Origin: Bacillota bacterium
GTDB taxonomy: Bacteria; Bacillota; Clostridia; Monoglobales; Firm-18
Direction of reading: 5' to 3'
NCBI GenBank assembly: GCA_023228885.1
Contig: JALOAJ010000010.1
Span: 9,042 to 73,041 of the forward strand
Length of the DNA: 64,000 nt
Position 1 is the first letter of the stretch. Each line of letters starts with the position of its first letter. Of this stretch, positions 29,291 to 37,553 are shown one piece after another. Both the position numbers and the translations under genes were made by a program. The notes under the pieces were generated by a model. The model was not told where the DNA came from, did no database searches, and saw only the letters and a list, made by a program, of their open reading frames with translations.

Positions 29291-29590
29291 TGCTTTAACT
29301 TTTGAATATATTTTTCGACATTATTATTCTGTGAAAGCCACTTTTTTATGTCAGATTCAATGTAACGCCGGTTCCGCACCGACTTATCATTACGATACCT
29401 ATTTTTTGATACAAAGCTGCATCTGAAATCATCACATTTTAAAAGACCGGTATACCGTTTGAAAGGCTTACCGGAAGAAGCTCTGACATTCCTTTTTACC
29501 TTGTCCTATAAAAGAAATTGTCCCGATTCCAAATTTCCTTTGAAATGATAGCAGGAACAGCATTTTTGAAATTGCTTTCAACCCATAACC
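29290..29590 (-). pseudogene. Probable large serine recombinase C-terminal remnant
   Basis: Minus-strand frames spell NFKNAVPAIISKEIWNRDNF and then, after a frameshift, GKPFKRYTGLLKCDDFRCSF followed by VSKNRYRNDKSVRNRRYIES. This resembles the region of TnpX-type large serine recombinases where a conserved 'AIIS.E.W' segment precedes a Cys-containing zinc-ribbon (GLL.C...). Only part of the zinc ligand set is kept and the frame is broken, so it is dead. The assignment rests on short motifs. Confidence 0.45.
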
Positions 29591-29821
29591 TCAAGTTGAA
29601 ATAGTCTTGCGGTTATAGCCGTTACGGGAATTACCGCTGTTGTTGCCGGATATATCGTGCTTTTCGTATCTAAGATGTTCATCCATTTCTGCTTTTAATA
29701 TAGTTTCTACCTTGTCAGCAAACAGCGCCTTTATAGCGTTAGTTACATCCTCCTGTGTACGGCAAGTTTTTGCAAGTTCCTCTGCAAGCGAGTGTTGTAC
29801 TGTGTTTTTTGTTCTTGACAT
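29591..29821 (-). pseudogene. IS256-family transposase, N-terminal fragment
   Basis: The 76 codons from ATG 29821 (AAAGGTGG ribosome site 8 nt upstream) include LFADKVETILKAEMDEHLRY and EKHDISGNNSGNSRNGYNRK, the highly conserved N-terminus of mutator/IS256 transposases. The frame ends at a stop right after NRKTIST, where family members continue with a conserved Glu/Asp-rich catalytic part. The sequence then switches to recombinase-like material, so the transposase was truncated by a deletion or by insertion of another element. Confidence 0.85.
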
Positions 29822-29899
29822 GAAAATAACCACCTTTCTATTGGTGATTATTCCTACTTGCACTAACTTTTAGACGGTCTCTGGGGCTTTTTCGGATTT

Positions 29900-31120
29900 T
29901 CATTCCACCGCAGACATAATATAATCATAAGCCCAATGATGTGGGGCAATGTCTGTAAAACTAATTTTACCTTCGTTTGTAGTGGTTAAACCTGTTACCC
30001 TGTTCATAATGGCGACAATTTCTGCTCGTGTTAGCCATCCTTCCGGCATAAATGTACCATCAGGGTAGCCGTTTATGTATCCTCTTTGACTTAAAATTGC
30101 GATATAACCATCAAGGTTTGAATCGAAAATATCACTAAACCCGGACGCATTGCTTGTAGGTAGCAATTGAAGCAATTTTGCTAAAATAATAGAAAAATCT
30201 TTTCTTGTAATTGCCGTGTCCGGCGAAAATGGTTTTTGCACATCAAAAAGGTTAATTTTTTTATCAATGTATGCTACATAATTAGAATGCCATTTATAAT
30301 TATCCATAGATACATAATCGCTAATATACGCAATACCATTGTCATAATCGGCAGATATTTTTGCCAGCACCGTCATAGCCTCAGCCCAAGTCATTGGCTC
30401 GTCGGGGCGGAAGGTTCCATCACCATATCCATTAAGATAAGGTCTGGCTAACATCTTATGGGGCTGATGTTTAGGATTATCTACACGAATAACAACAGGG
30501 TTGCCTTTATAGGATGGCTTTTTTTGAGGCTCGGGGTCTTTTATCCAAAAGGCATATAGCGCAATATCCCCCATTACTGCGGTTTCATCAGTAAATAAAT
30601 TCCCTTTGCCGTTTTGCTGGGTATACCATCCTTAGAAAATGTAGCCTTGCCGATTGGGATTCTTAGGAAGTGCAACCGTGCTGCCGTCAGGCAGTTCTGT
30701 TTGGGCGTTGTATATTTTTCCTTCGTTCATAAAGAGGGTGCTGATTATTTCACCGTCTGCCAAAAGCACACACTCAATGCTTGATAGCACATTCATTGGC
30801 TCGAAAGATATCATTTTTAAAATTGTTATATCGCTTTGTGGTGGGTTCAAGCTGATTATATATTCGTATATCTTTGGGTCAAAACCCTTAAAGCTATCCA
30901 TATTGTCATATAGTTTTTTAAGAAAAACACCTTCTTGCTCATCCCCCAACCACCTCCACCTCGCTATTAGGTCAACGAGTTTATATATAGGAGTGTTGGC
31001 ATCATATTTTTCAGATAATTCTACTTCATCACGAGGAATAGACCACCAGCCAAGAAATTCATAGTCAGAACCACCGTCAAGCGCTTTCAATGGCACAGTT
31101 TTCCGAATGTTACAACTCAA
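29900..31120 (-). pseudogene. SLH-domain surface protein gene split by one in-frame stop
   Basis: Two frames in the same register, 30632-31120 and below 30631, are separated only by a TAA at 30632-30634. Read through, the junction gives NPNRQGYIF-stop-GWYTQQNGKG, an uninterrupted InlB/Flg_new-type beta-grasp repeat (usually GYxFxGWYT), so the stop replaces one residue. The upstream part contains another such repeat (YEFLGWWS to IARWRW). The downstream part has three SLH repeats ending with FTDIAPHHWAYDYIM, the last lacking its usual end. The only upstream start is a weak TTG at 31120 without signal peptide, so the 5' end is probably also missing. It borders the mobile-element debris. Read-through or a sequencing error could in principle restore the centre. 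Confidence 0.75.
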
Positions 31121-31261
31121 AAAAATTATTCATAGCAGAATCAGCAATCATAAATGCTTACAATGTCTTGCATGAACGGCACGCCACGCTTTTTTTGAAC
31201 ACATAGAAAATATAAAGTTTGCATAAAACCGAATTTAGTGATAAGATAATGCAGCCGAAGC

Positions 31262-31297
31262 CTTAAGCACAGGGGAGTTCACTCCCCTGTGCTTAAG
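31262..31297. repeat. 36-nt near-perfect palindrome
   Basis: CTTAAGCACAGGGGAGT (31262-31278) is the exact reverse complement of ACTCCCCTGTGCTTAAG (31281-31297), with two bases between. It lies 79 nt before the aldo/keto reductase start. No T-tract follows on either strand. It could be a strong regulator site, a REP-like unit or a mobile-element end. Otherwise the gap 31121-31375 contains no recognisable gene. Confidence 0.6.
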
Positions 31298-31375
31298 CAA
31301 AGACATTGCGCAAGGGTTGGGGCTGTAAATTTCATTTAACTTTACAGTACGAAAAATTTAAAACGGAGGGGTTTT

Positions 31376-32368
31376 ATGGTTATACCTAATGAGTCTGGTC
31401 GATATACGGAAATGAAATACAATCGCTGTGGTCGTAGTGGTCTTTTGTTGCCTTCGGTTTCGTTGGGTTTTTGGCACAATTTCGGCAGTGTTGACAAATA
31501 CGACAACATGGTTGAAATGGCAAAAACGGCGTTTGAACTTGGAATAACTCATTTTGACCTTGCCAATAACTATGGCCCTCGCGCCGGTTCCGCTGAGGAA
31601 AACCTCGGCAAAATGCTAAAAAATGAGTTTAAGGGCTGTCGTGACGAATTGGTCATTTCTACAAAGGCAGGGCATTTTATGTGGCATGGTCCTTATGGGG
31701 AGTGGGGAAGCAGAAAATATCTTGTATCCTCTCTTGACGCATCGTTGAAGCGCATGGGTTTGGAGTATGTGGATATATTTTATTCGCATAGGTTTGACCC
31801 TGACACACCGCTTGAAGAGACAATGGGCGCTTTAGCGCATGTCGTAAAACAGGGCAAGGCCTTGTACGCCGGCATTTCAAATTATACCGCCGAACAGACG
31901 AAAAAAGCGTCGGATATATTAAAAACGCTTGGAGTTCCATGCCTTATTCACCAACCATCATACAGCATGTTTAACCGATGGATTGAAAACGGGCTTACAG
32001 ACACATTGAAGGAAGAAGGAATAGGCGCGATTGCATTTTCCCCCCTTGCACAGGGTCTTTTAACCGATAAATATTTAAACGGCATTCCAACGGGCTCGCG
32101 GGCGGACAAAACTGTTGGATTTTTGAAAAAAGAGCATATAACGCCCGAAAAGGTTGCCAAGGCGGCTAAGCTTAATCAAATAGCGAGCAAGAGAAACCAA
32201 ACGCTTGCGCAAATGGCATTGGCGTGGGTTATGAGGAACAGCAACATAACCAGCGTACTAATCGGCGCAAGCAGCCCCGCTCAAATAAAGGAGAATGCCG
32301 CGGCTATGAACAACACGGTGTTTACCGAAAAAGAGCTGTGTGACATTGACGCTATTCTTGCCGACTGA
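31376..32368 (+). CDS. Aldo/keto reductase (YghZ/Kv-beta-like family)
   Basis: The 330-residue cytoplasmic NADPH-dependent reductase begins MVIPNESGRYTEMKYNRCG with a strong GGAGGGG site upstream. The catalytic set of the family is visible: Asp and Tyr in THFDLANNYGPRAG, Lys in LVISTKAGHF, and His in VDIFYSHRFD. The cofactor-phosphate loop near the C-terminus reads TSVLIGASSPAQIKENAAA. The closest named subgroup is the glyceraldehyde-phosphate/Kv-beta-like reductases. In this setting it could reduce an aldose or keto-sugar from the degraded polymer, but nothing in the sequence fixes the substrate. It is convergent with the sulfatase gene (24 nt between stops). Confidence 0.9.
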   Translation: MVIPNESGRYTEMKYNRCGRSGLLLPSVSLGFWHNFGSVDKYDNMVEMAKTAFELGITHFDLANNYGPRAGSAEENLGKMLKNEFKGCRDELVISTKAGHFMWHGPYGEWGSRKYLVSSLDASLKRMGLEYVDIFYSHRFDPDTPLEETMGALAHVVKQGKALYAGISNYTAEQTKKASDILKTLGVPCLIHQPSYSMFNRWIENGLTDTLKEEGIGAIAFSPLAQGLLTDKYLNGIPTGSRADKTVGFLKKEHITPEKVAKAAKLNQIASKRNQTLAQMALAWVMRNSNITSVLIGASSPAQIKENAAAMNNTVFTEKELCDIDAILAD

Positions 32369-32392
32369 TAGCGCTTGGCGTTGGATGTTTTT

Positions 32393-33808
32393 TTACTCGT
32401 TGGAGTTGGGGCGTTGGGAAGTGTTTATCATCCAATTCAAAATTGAATCCTTCAGACTGTTCTCCAACGCCGAACAATGCGCAAGCCCCGACAGGTTTTG
32501 TTTTTCCTCGGGGTCATCGGATAAATCAAAAAGCTGCGGGGTGTCCCATGAGGGGTGATAAACATATTTCCAATTATCACGCCTTAGCATTTTCATGCAA
32601 TCCATTTCGCTGAACACATCACCATGCTCGTATGGGGTTTGACCCTCCAATAATGGGATAAGGCTTTTACCGTGCATTACGGGCAACGGCTGCGCCCCTG
32701 CAAGCTCAAGTATGGTAGGCGTTAAATCAAGCAAAGAAACGGGGTGGTTAACCTTGACATTCTTTATAAAGTTCGACGGCCACCTTATAATGAGAGGAAC
32801 GCCCACCGATGCCTCATACATACAGCTTTTGCGTATAAGCCCATGGTCGTAAAGCATTTCGCCGTGGTCGGAAGCATATATAATAATAGTGTTTTCCAAA
32901 AGGTTTTTTTCTTTCAGAGCGCATAAAATATCCTTTATGGAGTCGTCTATAACGTTTATAAGGCTGTAATACCTTGCTTTAACAGCTTGCCACGCATTTG
33001 CGGGGGCGCTTCCCGTATCCTTTATTTTTCGCTCAATAAGAGGGGTGGGAGCGTTTTCCATAAAGTCGTCAATAGGCGTGTCGGGAGTGCATTCGCTATA
33101 CATTTTCAGATAACGGAGCGGGGGGTCAAATGGTTCGTGGGGACCTCCCCAGTTACACCAGCAAAAGAAAGGCTTATCATCCGAATATTCCTTTATCCAG
33201 TTTGCTGCTTGGTTCCCAATGAAAAAATCGCCGAAATCCTCCTCCGGGAGAACGGACGGGGAATCTTCCCAACATTCGTTGCCCCCTTCCGTCGGATGAT
33301 GTTTTTCCATACGCTTGTTATAATCATCTCTAAGAATATCCATAAGTCCTTTTTTTTCAAGATATTGCTGATAGGGATTTTCCGCTATGGTCAGTCTGGC
33401 ATCGGACCATTTGCCTGCCTGGGAGAGTGTGTCGGTAAAACCCATGTCGCTTAGCCACTTATCACATTCCGCGCTTCCGCCGGGGGCGTGTTGACCCAAA
33501 TGGGTTTTACCTATCATGCATGTGCGGTAACCCGCTTCGTTTAGTTGTTTAACAAAAGTAGGCTCGCCCTCGGGCAGCCTTCCTTTATTTACAAGTATCC
33601 CGGTGTTATGACCGAAACGCCCCGTAAATATGGCGGTGCGGCTCGGTATGCACAGGGGTGTGGGGCAGTAGGCATTTGAAAACATCACGCCGTCTTCCGC
33701 CAACAAATCCATGGAAGGAGTTTTAACAATTGGATGCCCCGCGCATGACATGGCATCTTTTCTGTGTTGGTCGGAAAATAAAAAAAGTATGTTCGGTCGT
33801 TTTGACAA
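32393..33808 (-). CDS. Type I sulfatase, Cys-type, cytoplasmic
   Basis: The 471-residue protein has the formylglycine motif CIPSR with Cys53, preceded by the metal-binding PNILFLFSDQHRKD and followed by GRFGHNTG. A second metal-site segment reads IIYASDHGEMLYDHGL. The catalytic Cys must be oxidised to formylglycine, in anaerobes normally by a radical-SAM anSME enzyme, which is not in this window. No signal peptide is present, so it should act on imported sulfated sugars. The start is TTG at 33808 because AAAGGAG lies 8 nt upstream; an earlier in-frame TTG overlaps that site. It lies 32 nt after the GH39 gene and probably shares its promoter. The position of the sulfate removed is unknown. Confidence 0.92.
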   Translation of the reverse strand: MSKRPNILFLFSDQHRKDAMSCAGHPIVKTPSMDLLAEDGVMFSNAYCPTPLCIPSRTAIFTGRFGHNTGILVNKGRLPEGEPTFVKQLNEAGYRTCMIGKTHLGQHAPGGSAECDKWLSDMGFTDTLSQAGKWSDARLTIAENPYQQYLEKKGLMDILRDDYNKRMEKHHPTEGGNECWEDSPSVLPEEDFGDFFIGNQAANWIKEYSDDKPFFCWCNWGGPHEPFDPPLRYLKMYSECTPDTPIDDFMENAPTPLIERKIKDTGSAPANAWQAVKARYYSLINVIDDSIKDILCALKEKNLLENTIIIYASDHGEMLYDHGLIRKSCMYEASVGVPLIIRWPSNFIKNVKVNHPVSLLDLTPTILELAGAQPLPVMHGKSLIPLLEGQTPYEHGDVFSEMDCMKMLRRDNWKYVYHPSWDTPQLFDLSDDPEEKQNLSGLAHCSALENSLKDSILNWMINTSQRPNSNE

Positions 33809-33840
33809 ATTAACTTCTCCTTTCAAAAACGCAGTTTATT

Positions 33841-35346
33841 TTAAGCATTGACGGGTTTAAGACCTTGGTAGTCATCCGTATAATCAGTAAGCTTTGTAAC
33901 TTCAATTAGCTGAATTCCATTTGCCGGCAGGGTGGTGAAAACTTTGGCTTTGCCCTCGTCTGATTTTAGCCTATACACATCAACTGAGGGGTATTGCGCC
34001 CTTTTAACAATCTCCATAACATCCCTTTTGGGATACCGCGGCCTTCCCAGCGTTTTCCATACTTCGTAGGCGTTTCCGTTTTTTTCATCAACCTTTTGAA
34101 CCGAAACAATTACCTCATCAAATTTGCAGGGTATTTCAATTTTTGCATTTATATCCTTGCCCTGCCCTGCAACGGGGTTGAACAGCAGCATGCTTATGTT
34201 GCCGAAATTATCGATTGTTACACAGCATATATCGTCCAAACGGAGGATGTTTTCTTTAAGCCTGTTGGCAAAGGCGAATGCGTGAAACACAGGCTTGCGT
34301 ATGCCGTTTTCAGTCAAAAGCCCGAATCCTCCGTGAAACAGTGCGCGGGGAATGTCCGCCTCTTCAAAAACATCGCTGAAAACCCAATATGAATACGAAT
34401 TTGCCAAGTCATCGGCATGCGTTAGTATATATGCCACATATGCGGCGTTGAAGGCGGTGTCATGAATAGGGTCAATACAGCTGTACGAGGTGTTCCATTC
34501 CGTTATATGCAGCGGAAATTCGTTCTTTTCGGCAATGTCTGAAATTTGTTTAAATTTTTCTACCGCGTCGGAAGGGGGAACATGCTCCATGTAGCAGAAT
34601 TCACCTTCAAAACGCCTGTCATATCCGGTATACACATGATGGCTTATAAAATCAGGTCTTATATTTTGCGATGCGCAAAACTCAATAAATCTGGAAACCC
34701 AATCTACTCCTTGCCCCTGTGTTGCAGGGCCTCCGACTTTAAGGTCGGGGCATATGCTTTTCACCGCTTCTGCCGTTGCCTTATAAAGCTTGTGGTATTC
34801 TTCCTCTCTATTGCCGGAAACAGGCTGCCAAAAATCGACACACGGTTCGTTCCACACCTCAAAATACCACTTTTTTACTTCATCGATGCCGTAATAATCG
34901 GCGGCAGTTTGCAGGAAGTTTTTTATAAGCTTAACCCATAAAGAGATATTTTTTGGTTCGGTAACATTACCCTTCCACCAAAAGATGGTTTTATCTCCCG
35001 CTGCCATCTGCTCCGGCATAAACCCAAACTCCACAAACGGCTTTATCCCCACAGAAAGCAAATTATCAATAATTTTTAAGATGTTTTTAAAATTAAATAA
35101 AGGTCTTTCAAGTGTGACAACGGGCGTGGCGCCGACCTTTATTTCCTCTCTGTACACACCCGTATCATCATGAAAGATGCCGTGCCCCCTTATGTATTCA
35201 AAGCCGATTTCCCTTTGCACCTTTGCAAGGTTTTCCATATAATCTTGGCGCAGAGCAAGAGACAGCCTGCCCGACCCTATACATTTTTTAAAGTTTTTGT
35301 TATACTTTTTTATTATTTCGGTGCTGACAGCAATTTTAATCTGCAT
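33841..35346 (-). CDS. GH39-type glycosidase (beta-xylosidase/alpha-L-iduronidase family)
   Basis: The 501-residue cytoplasmic protein has the clan GH-A barrel and the GH39 catalytic signature: acid/base Glu167 in YFEVWNEPCVDFW and nucleophile Glu283 in LHITEWNTSYSC, with DPIHDTAFNAAY after it as in known beta-xylosidases. The C-terminal beta domain (about 370-501) is also typical. GH39 includes beta-xylosidases and alpha-L-iduronidases; the sequence looks closer to xylosidases, but this cannot be settled by eye. The ATG follows AAGGGGG. A near-consensus promoter precedes it, and the sulfatase gene follows in the same direction. Confidence 0.88.
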   Translation of the reverse strand: MQIKIAVSTEIIKKYNKNFKKCIGSGRLSLALRQDYMENLAKVQREIGFEYIRGHGIFHDDTGVYREEIKVGATPVVTLERPLFNFKNILKIIDNLLSVGIKPFVEFGFMPEQMAAGDKTIFWWKGNVTEPKNISLWVKLIKNFLQTAADYYGIDEVKKWYFEVWNEPCVDFWQPVSGNREEEYHKLYKATAEAVKSICPDLKVGGPATQGQGVDWVSRFIEFCASQNIRPDFISHHVYTGYDRRFEGEFCYMEHVPPSDAVEKFKQISDIAEKNEFPLHITEWNTSYSCIDPIHDTAFNAAYVAYILTHADDLANSYSYWVFSDVFEEADIPRALFHGGFGLLTENGIRKPVFHAFAFANRLKENILRLDDICCVTIDNFGNISMLLFNPVAGQGKDINAKIEIPCKFDEVIVSVQKVDEKNGNAYEVWKTLGRPRYPKRDVMEIVKRAQYPSVDVYRLKSDEGKAKVFTTLPANGIQLIEVTKLTDYTDDYQGLKPVNA

Positions 35347-35373
35347 ACGATTGCCCCCTTAATTTATACACTT

Positions 35374-35401
35374 ATTATAACAATGGATAAGTATATGTCA
35401 A
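35374..35401 (-). promoter_or_regulatory. Promoter of the GH39-sulfatase operon
   Basis: On the minus strand TTGACA (complement of 35396-35401) and TATAAT (complement of 35374-35379) are perfect consensus hexamers separated by 16 nt, 28 nt upstream of the GH39 ATG. Confidence 0.75.
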
Positions 35402-35434
35402 TAAAAACAGGGGTTAATGTTTCGCAAAAGGCAG

Positions 35435-35502
35435 AAAAGTTAAAATAGGTGCTTAAAGTTATAATAATACAGTATACCAACGAAGCGCTGCGCTGATATA
35501 CT
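35435..35502 (+). promoter_or_regulatory. Activator-type promoter with phased AAAAGTT repeats, transporter operon
   Basis: AAAAGTT (35435-35441) and TAAAGTT (35454-35460) lie 62 and 43 nt before an extended -10 box, TGATATACT (hexamer 35497-35502). No -35 box is present. The same distances occur at two other right-arm promoters (40843-40911 and 61729-61796). The -10 box also lies in an inverted repeat, ACAGTATA (35469-35476) with TATACTGT (35497-35504). AraC-type activators bind such direct repeats about two helical turns apart; binding by the YesN-like regulator encoded downstream is inferred. Confidence 0.5.
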
Positions 35503-35569
35503 GTTTTTAGGCATAAAAGGGTTGAAACGGTATGCTTGACAACAGTTTAAAAGGAGGCGTCTTTACGGG

Positions 35570-36529
35570 ATGACAAGTGCGAAACCAAAGCTTGGAAAAG
35601 ACAGGGCGAAGCTTAAAACGAACAGAAGGTTTGCAAGTTTTAAAAGCAATGCCGAGTTTTTTTTGTTATGTCTGCCCGGGCTGCTTTATTTTTTTGTATT
35701 CCATTACTTGCCCATGGGTGGTATATTAATAGCTTTTAAAGAATACAACTACAAACTTGGCATATTCGGGAGCAAGTGGATAGGGCTTAAAAATTTTGAA
35801 TTTTTCTTTTTATCGCAAGATGCTTGGCGCATTACAAGAAATACGGTGGGATACAGCTTTTTGTTTATGCTCACAGGCATGTTTTCGGCTGTTTTAGTTG
35901 CCTTGCTGCTAAACGAGCTAAAAAATAAAAGCCTTATAAAGTATTATCAAACCACCATGATATTGCCGCATTTTTTATCGTGGGTTATTGTGGCGTTTAT
36001 AACGTTTATAATGCTAAACCCTGCTTACGGCGTGCTAAATAAGGCGCTTATATCACTTGGCTTTGAGGAAAGGCAATGGTATTCCGAGTTCAAGTATTGG
36101 CCGCCCATACTTACAATATCAAATGTTTGGAAGCATGTTGGAATGAGCAGCGTGATTTACTATTCGTCTTTGATGGGGGCAGACAAAGAAATGTATGAGG
36201 CAGCGACGATTGACGGCGCGGGGCGTTTCAAACAGGCAATATACATATCAATACCGTTTTTAGTGCCTATTATGACAATCATGCTTATTTTAAACCTTGG
36301 TAACGTGTTTCGGGGCGATTTTGGTTTGTTTTATCAGGTTCCGCGTGATATAGGGGCTTTGTACCCCGCAACGGATATAATAGATACATATGTTTATAGA
36401 GGGCTGTTTTCAGGCAGTATCGGCATGGCATCGGCGGTTGGGTTTTTCCAATCGTTCATAGGGCTTTTTATGGTGGCGGTCAGCAACCAGATAATAAGAA
36501 AAATTAACCCGGAAAATAGCTTGTATTAA
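35570..36529 (+). CDS. Carbohydrate ABC transporter permease, LplB type
   Basis: The 319-residue membrane protein has six predicted membrane segments and the EAA loop YEAATIDGAGRFKQAIYISI. It opens with a basic cytoplasmic stretch and the typical LPGLLYFFVFHYLPMGG first helix. It is the counterpart of the permease at 5537 in the left arm. The ATG follows AAGGAGG by 12 nt. It heads the right-arm importer operon, divergent from the GH39 gene, and is followed after 17 nt by permease C. The importer's binding protein is probably the lipoprotein encoded at 40951. Confidence 0.93.
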   Translation: MTSAKPKLGKDRAKLKTNRRFASFKSNAEFFLLCLPGLLYFFVFHYLPMGGILIAFKEYNYKLGIFGSKWIGLKNFEFFFLSQDAWRITRNTVGYSFLFMLTGMFSAVLVALLLNELKNKSLIKYYQTTMILPHFLSWVIVAFITFIMLNPAYGVLNKALISLGFEERQWYSEFKYWPPILTISNVWKHVGMSSVIYYSSLMGADKEMYEAATIDGAGRFKQAIYISIPFLVPIMTIMLILNLGNVFRGDFGLFYQVPRDIGALYPATDIIDTYVYRGLFSGSIGMASAVGFFQSFIGLFMVAVSNQIIRKINPENSLY

Positions 36530-36546
36530 ACTGGAGGGCAAAAAAG

Positions 36547-37443
36547 GTGACGAAAAGAAAAATTAAGATAGATTATAGAATTGGGATTCATTTGTTTTTC
36601 ATAATTTTCAGCTTGGCGTTTATTATACCTTTTATATATGTGTTGTCAATATCCTTTTCAAACGATATGGATATAAAGCAATACGGCTATCAGTTCATTC
36701 CCAAAACTTTTGATTTGGGAGCGTATACATATGTTTTCCAAAACCCCGAGCAACTGCTGAGCTCATACAAAATAACCACTTTCACATCGCTGGTTGGAAC
36801 CTTTTGCAGCGTGATGATAATGGCGCTAATGGCGTACCCGCTCTCGCGCAGTAATTTTACATATCGAAAACAGGTTTCATTTTTTGTTTTTTTCACGATG
36901 ATATTCGGCGGGGGCTTGATTCCCTCATACATACTTATAACAAAGTATTTAAGGCTTGGAAACACCGTGTGGATATATTTGTTTGCGGGGCTTGCAAATG
37001 CATGGCACATAATTATAATGAGAACATTTTTTCAAAGTTTGCCCTCGGCGCTTGTTGAATCGGCAAAAATGGATGGGGCGGGTGAGCTAAAAATTTTATT
37101 CCGCATCATTATGCCCCTGTCTAAGCCCGTTATAGCGACAATTTCGCTTTTTATCCTGTTGCAAAGGTGGAACGATTGGGCTACGGCGCTTGTATACATA
37201 AACAATAAGCGTCTTTACACCCTTCAATTTCTTTTGCAAAGAATACTGCGCGAGGCGGAGTTTATTAACACAATGATGAACGAGGGGATGGATAACCACC
37301 TTGTGGGAGGCATGATAAATATACCGACAGAAAGCATAAGGTTTGCAATGTGCGTTGTGGCTGCCGGTCCAATGCTTATCATTTTCCCATTCTTTCAAAA
37401 ATACTTTGTCAAAGGGCTTACCATCGGCTCGGTCAAGGGCTAA
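36547..37443 (+). CDS. Carbohydrate ABC transporter permease, LplC/YtcP type
   Basis: The 298-residue membrane protein starts with GTG (TGGAGGG ribosome site 6 nt upstream). The EAA loop reads VESAKMDGAGELKILFRIIM and the tail reads FQKYFVKGLTIGSVKG, as in the left-arm permease at 4640. Together with the preceding LplB-type protein it forms the membrane channel of a sugar importer. No ATPase gene is encoded nearby. Confidence 0.93.
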   Translation: MTKRKIKIDYRIGIHLFFIIFSLAFIIPFIYVLSISFSNDMDIKQYGYQFIPKTFDLGAYTYVFQNPEQLLSSYKITTFTSLVGTFCSVMIMALMAYPLSRSNFTYRKQVSFFVFFTMIFGGGLIPSYILITKYLRLGNTVWIYLFAGLANAWHIIIMRTFFQSLPSALVESAKMDGAGELKILFRIIMPLSKPVIATISLFILLQRWNDWATALVYINNKRLYTLQFLLQRILREAEFINTMMNEGMDNHLVGGMINIPTESIRFAMCVVAAGPMLIIFPFFQKYFVKGLTIGSVKG

Positions 37444-37493
37444 CCCATTGTGAACTTACCATGATTTAGCGGCATTTGAAGGGGCTTGATGCC

Positions 37494-37522
37494 TTGACAA
37501 TGCCCATGCTATCGTGTACTAT
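37494..37522 (+). promoter_or_regulatory. Promoter of the two-component regulator genes
   Basis: TTGACA (37494-37499) and TACTAT (37517-37522) are separated by 17 nt and lie 31 nt upstream of the response regulator ATG. This gives the regulator genes a start of their own within the transporter operon. Confidence 0.7.
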
Positions 37523-37553
37523 TAAATTATGAAAAATAAGCGGCGGTGGCAAA

